Source: Oryzias latipes (lineage: Eukaryota > Chordata > Actinopteri > Beloniformes > Adrianichthyidae). Taken from it: a stretch of 64,000 nucleotides of DNA. Positions 60,401 through 64,000 of this stretch are shown here, piece by piece; within the stretch, counting starts at the first letter, position 1, and every line of letters begins with the position of its first letter. Position numbers and translations under genes: made by a program. The stretch is taken from the NCBI RefSeq assembly GCF_002234675.1, contig NC_019859.2, positions 2,820,740-2,884,739 of the forward strand, given 5' to 3'. The notes under the pieces are model-generated. The model was not told the origin of the DNA. It saw nothing but the letters and a program-made list of their open reading frames with translations, and did no database searches.

Positions 60401-63400
60401 CCCCTCCGCTTCCCGAAGGCCTGCCCGCCCCCCTAATAAAACGCATTGAGGACCTGAGAACAGTGAGTAAAGACAATGGTGTGAAAATTGTGTTTTGGGT
60501 GTTTTTCATGTCTTCTTGTGGTATTTTTCTGATGATGGAGGACATTTATAAAGAAAATTAAGGTTCAAACTCCATTTCTGAGTGTTTCTTTCTTCAAATT
60601 GTTGTGAATCCGAAGCAGATAAAAAATGAGAAAGATGGTATTTGGGACGTAAAAAAACAGGCTGCCTCCTCTGAGCTCTCGGCAACAGGAAGAGGGGGCG
60701 GGGTTTCTCTGCACCAACGGTCCCGCCCACATCTCAGAGGTTTCTAACGAACTCCTGCCGCTCTGCAGAAACGATGTCTGAGATAACATCGTTTTTATTC
60801 ATTTAACAACAGCAAAATCGAATTTAAAAGACGACTGAAGAAGCTTTGAAAATAGATCGTAGCGGGATGGGGGAGGGGCTTGTGTTTTTACCTGGAGGCG
60901 CCATTTCCTGCAGAAACCTGTCGGATAAAGTAGATTTCTAAGGTTTTTATTGCATATTTTAGACACAAAAGTTGTTTTTTTATTTTTAATGTAAGAATTT
61001 ATTGTTTTAGTCATCAAAGTTCCACCTTTGTTTGGTTTAAATGATTATTTATGTGAGAATGATTATTTATAACCAAAACCAAATGAATTGGGTTTAGATT
61101 GGGAGTTTGGCACAGACCAATCAGAAATAGATGTCTTTTTAGCTCATCGTTTTCTGATAAAGCCCCACTCTGATCATCGTTTGCTCCCAGGGTTCTTTTA
61201 ATGACGATGTTTTTAGCCAAAAATCTAAAAACCTGAGTCGTTTTCTAGGACGTATTTCCTGCAGAGCGGCAGGAGTTCATCAGAATTTCACCTCTGAGTT
61301 GTGGACCAATCAGGCATTAATGTTCTTTTCTTCAATCTGTGGTGTTTGGCATCTTTAAAAAAAACCCAAAACCTTTTGTTTTCTGTCCTTTAAAGTTATA
61401 TTTTATTGCAAGAAAAACACCAAATGAGTGAAACCGTTTTGAATGGAATGAGGATAAAAAGGGTTTTAGGACAGGTTTGTGTCAGCCAAGCTCATGTCAG
61501 AATAGAGGCTTTGAAGGCCAAAGATCTGGAATCGCAGTGAGATGATGTTTGCTCTCCGACCTCAGGCCTCGCGGCAGTTTGACCAGGAGGGCAGGAAGAA
61601 GTTCTTCACGCTGGACATGAACGACATTCTCCTGGAGTGAGTCTGAGACCTTCGCCTCCTAAATCCCACATCCTCCTTTTATCCCACGGTGGGGGCCGTC
61701 TCTGCCTCTTTTTGGTTCTGACATCGTGACTTTCTCCCAGCATTGAGCTGCAGGTCCAGGAGCAGCCTCCTGAGGTGCGCTCGCTCATCTACTCGCACAT
61801 GGAGGCGTTTGTGCCGTGCAACAAGGAGGCCCTGCTCAAGCGGCTGAAGAAGCTCAGCCTCAACATCCAGGTGAGCGTCCGCCGACAAAGCGGCGAATCC
61901 CTCCGATAACGCCGACGGAGAGGCGGATCACGCTGCTGTCCAACAGTTTTCTATTCACTCTGAAGCTTTAAAAAAAAAAAAAACTCCTGTTGTTTCATGT
62001 TGAATGGAATGGAAATGTTGAGAAAAGACGGATTCTGCTGAAGTCTGGAAGGAGAAAAATATGTAAACAGTAAAATATGACCAACACAAGAGGCTTTCAG
62101 CGCTCAGCTGATGGACAAGATGAGTTAAAAAAAAAGAAAGCAAGATTTCAGATCTGAACAGAAGAGTCTGGATTCTTTCTTTCCCTTAACGGGAAATGAT
62201 TTCTTTTGTTTAAATAAAGTCTCGTTGGTTCTTCATGATCGGAATAACTAGTTTGTAGGATTTTTTTAAAGCCCAAACAAAGTAAAACTTTGTTTCTCCG
62301 CCTGCATCACTTTGTTCTGTGCAGAGTTAAAGCCGACCTCAAAAGTTCTTTTGTCCCTCCATCATATTATCTGAACTTTCACATTTGCTCCTTTTCTCTC
62401 TTTCTCAATGACTTTTTTCTCTTTTCTGTCTCGTCTTTCCTTCTTCTCCTCCCCCCGCCTCCCCCCTGAAGGACGACCGCCTGCGGACGCCTCTGCTGAA
62501 GCTGAAGCTGGCCGTGTGCAGCGTGATGCCGGAGCAGATAGCCACATTCAACACGGACTGCATGGCCAAGGCTGCAAAGTGAGTTGACCTCTGTGTGCAT
62601 GCGTGCATGTGTGTGTGTGTGATTGTGTGCATGCGTGTGCAACCACTTGAGTGTGTGTCTGAAGGGGAAAATTAGTTTAGGTGGGTTTTTTTTTGAATGG
62701 GTGACGGTCGTCTTTGTCGTAACGTGTAGAACATCCAAACTCCGATGATTTTTATCCGGAAAATCGAATCGTCTCGGTCTAGAACTCGCTCTTATTTATA
62801 TCACTTGCTTGAGTCGGTTCTGGATGCAGAACCTAGTTCTGACCCAGCTGGAAAGCTCAGCTCAAAAATCCTTCCAATAACCTGCAGAGTGACGGACAGA
62901 GGGGGGGGCATTTACGGGTTTGCGGGTAAAACCATTTTATTCTCTCCATCCTCGCCGTGTGAGCCTGGTATGAGGTCAGAGAACCCAAACGGGCAAATGG
63001 GCGGGACCAACAGACTTTAGACCGCTGAGGGTTTGATGTTCACCCGTCAATCTAAACACCACGCCCCCATTCGAGCATGACGCTGAGGCTCATAAACATT
63101 TCCTCTCTGAACAGTTGTCACGGAAACCAGTCATAGAGACAAAAGTCGAGCTTTAATTTAATTGACGTGGCAAAGTTGTATTATTTTGCTGTTGGAATAA
63201 ACGTGGATTTGCTCACAGATGACTTGGTGAACTGCACCTGTTTACACCCACTTTGGTTTTTGAATCTGCTTCAAACAGGAAGTGAAGAAGATCATTGAAA
63301 TTGAAAAAAAAAGGCTTGCTCCTGATTAAGTCTGTGCACCAATCCTCCTAAATGAAAAACAAAATTAGATTTTTTTTGTTGTTTTTACTTTAAGATACAA

Positions 63401-64000
63401 GTACATAAAAAGTAAACGTCTTCAGAACTATCCGTCCATTTTATCAACCCGCTGTAGCCCTTTCAGGGTCACGGGGTCACCAGAGCCTGTCCTTCAGGTT
63501 TAACACTCATGCTGTTTTTTGAACATGTCCATTTAAAGTTTTATTTTATTTTCATGGAAAGCTGCAGAGTGAAACTCCCTCAGCTGCTGCTGACAGCCTT
63601 GTCCTGATTTTAGATCTGTTTTTTTGTTTTTTTTATCTTCACATGTTTGTGTTTTTCAGGCAGCAGTCAGAAGAGGGGGATAAAAACGGCTCGGAGGAGG
63701 AAGACGACGAGAAACCTGGCAAACGGGTGATCGGTCCTCGGAAGAAGTTTATCTGGGATGACAGGCTCAGGTCAGGATCTGATGAAGCCCAGCGACCGAA
63801 CAGCTTTGCCTACTTGAATCAGAAATCTGCCCCAAAAAGAAAAATCATCTTTTTTGTGTCTGTGCGTCTTCAGGAATCTACTGTGCAGTTTAGTGCGCGT
63901 GAAGCTGAGCTGCTATGAGATGGAGAAGCAGTGCTCTCTGTCGGTGGAGGACTACCTCAAGGCCTTTCTGGAGAACGAGGTCAAACCACTGTGGCCCAAG
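50700..64000 (+). CDS. ubn2: Ubinuclein-2 (3' partial)
   Basis: Eleven exons in phase: 50700-51008, 52710-52814, 53549-53647, 56935-57045, 58134-58237, 59922-60462, 61566-61636, 61741-61870, 62472-62578, 63660-63770 and 63874 to the window end; 605 codons seen. Ubinucleins are nuclear subunits of the HIRA complex, which deposits histone H3.3 independently of replication. The Hpc2-related domain (about 115-197) has [29 protein letters not shown] and [12 protein letters not shown]; it binds HIRA. A lysine run ([19 protein letters not shown]) follows at about 250-270. From about 408 comes the ubinuclein middle domain, with [48 protein letters not shown] and [19 protein letters not shown] and [18 protein letters not shown] favour UBN2 over UBN1. 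The ATG 50700 starts MAEPRKVQF, as in UBN2. Confidence 0.94.
51789..52448. mobile_element. TTTGCTTTCA-rich MITE, copy C (ubn2 intron 1)
   Basis: Left end ATGGAGTGATATTTATGCCA, right end GACATAAATATAACTCCAT; inverted repeats of about 30 bp. Flanks AAAAGTCT (51781-51788) and AGAAGTCT (52449-52456) agree at seven of eight positions. 660 bp, built of imperfect TTTGCTTTCAAA units in both orientations. Confidence 0.82.
54129..55528. mobile_element. hAT-type element (about 1400 bp, ubn2 intron 3)
   Basis: Left end AGTGTTTTTCAACCAGTGTG with GCCGTGAGAGATGGTCAGGT, the familiar hAT start; right end GGGGTTGAAAAACACC is its inverted partner. Flanks TTTAGACC and AATAGACC agree at six of eight positions. 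No intact frame inside. Confidence 0.65.
55621..56243. mobile_element. MITE with TTTCCGGACTATAAGTCG ends (ubn2 intron 3)
   Basis: Left ACCGTACTTTCCGGACTATA and right TATAGTCCGGAAAATACGG are inverted repeats of about 25 bp with one mismatch. Subterminal GCGACTTATA repeats occur at both ends. A widespread non-autonomous vertebrate element type; superfamily not assigned. Confidence 0.75.
57283..57370 (+). repeat. Short tRNA-like dispersed repeat, copy 2 (ubn2 intron 4)
   Basis: Matches the copy at 31909-32000 over about 88 bp, including the T-arm-like GCTGGTTCGATACCCGGCGC; differs at a few positions. Confidence 0.6.
57500..57600 (+). repeat. Fragment of 'GATGTCCCGATCCGATC' repeat
   Basis: CGGGATGTCCCGATCCGATC and a later AGAATCGGGTGTTGCATCTT resemble an abundant fish DNA-element end. 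The rest was not delimited. Confidence 0.35.
58353..58931 (+). other. Open frame in ubn2 intron 5, possibly transposon-derived
   Basis: A 192-codon open frame from ATG 58353 to TAA 58929-58931. Its segment [17 protein letters not shown] corresponds to a shorter related stretch near 36791-36832, and a later [17 protein letters not shown] resembles the hydrophobic-then-basic start of PIF/Harbinger transposases. It does not belong to ubn2, whose exons flank it in phase. Product not identified. Confidence 0.3.
60575..60790 (-). repeat. Dispersed CCCACTC-type repeat, copy 5 (ubn2 intron 6)
   Basis: Minus-orientation piece with GAACTCCTGCCGCTCTGCAG, a cggtcccgcccac block and GGGGGCGGGGTTTCTCTGCA. 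Outer ends not clear. Confidence 0.5.
61158..61300 (+). repeat. Dispersed CCCACTC-type repeat, copy 6 (ubn2 intron 6)
   Basis: Starts AAAGCCCCACTCTGATCATC and continues through TTTTCTAGGACG and CTGCAGAGCGGCAGGAGTTC, as in copies 1 and 4. Truncated at the right. Confidence 0.6.
63428..63495 (-). repeat. SINE-tail fragment (ubn2 intron 9)
   Basis: CTGTAGCCCTTTCAGGGTCA and CGGGGTCACCAGAGCC are the reverse complement of the GATAGGCTCCAGCAGCCCC...GAAAGGG end of the SINE type at 14064-14409. Confidence 0.5.

Noticed and set aside
1-64000. CRISPR arrays, operons, prophage or bacterial features
   Set aside because: The window is a vertebrate chromosome segment; no regularly spaced direct repeats or bacterial genes are present.

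Overview
The window is eukaryotic and almost certainly from a teleost fish. It contains spliced vertebrate genes with GT-AG introns of about 70 bp to 3.6 kb, AT-rich non-coding DNA, many short DNA-transposon relics and fish-type SINE/LINE pieces. I cannot fix the species. All gene models were spliced by eye; exon phases were checked and close in every gene.

Left part (1-10.4 kb): the last four coding exons of a non-muscle myosin heavy chain (closest to myh9) run off the left edge, followed by a complete eight-exon slc25a38 (mitochondrial glycine carrier, 314 aa). Both are on the + strand. From 10.4 to 16.2 kb there is no gene, only repeats: a 1.1-kb hAT-type element with target-site duplication, a decayed Tc1-like transposase, a tRNA-derived SINE and LINE tails.

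Middle (16.3-31.4 kb): four intronless minus-strand genes encode small secreted proteins, each with a signal peptide and two C-type lectin-like domains. The second domain is 94-95% identical between copies, while the first has diverged strongly. Three of the four have an exact octamer ATGCAAAT 76-84 bp upstream of the ATG, and three share a conserved non-coding block 1-2 kb upstream. Two nested transposons (a hAT inside a piggyBac-like MITE) lie between copies 3 and 4. This array is the most interesting part of the window.

Right part (34.1-64 kb): complete 18-exon ttc26/ift56 (intraflagellar transport, 557 aa) with an RFX X-box-like site upstream, then the first 11 coding exons of ubn2 (ubinuclein-2, HIRA histone chaperone complex), which runs off the right edge from a CpG-rich start. 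ttc26-ubn2 adjacency matches the human 7q34 order as I remember it. A nearly intact restriction-like-endonuclease LINE (R4/Dong/Rex6 type, two premature stops) sits in ttc26 intron 3. A MITE family with 8-bp target-site duplications has three copies in ttc26 and ubn2 introns. No RNA gene, CRISPR array or viral gene was found.
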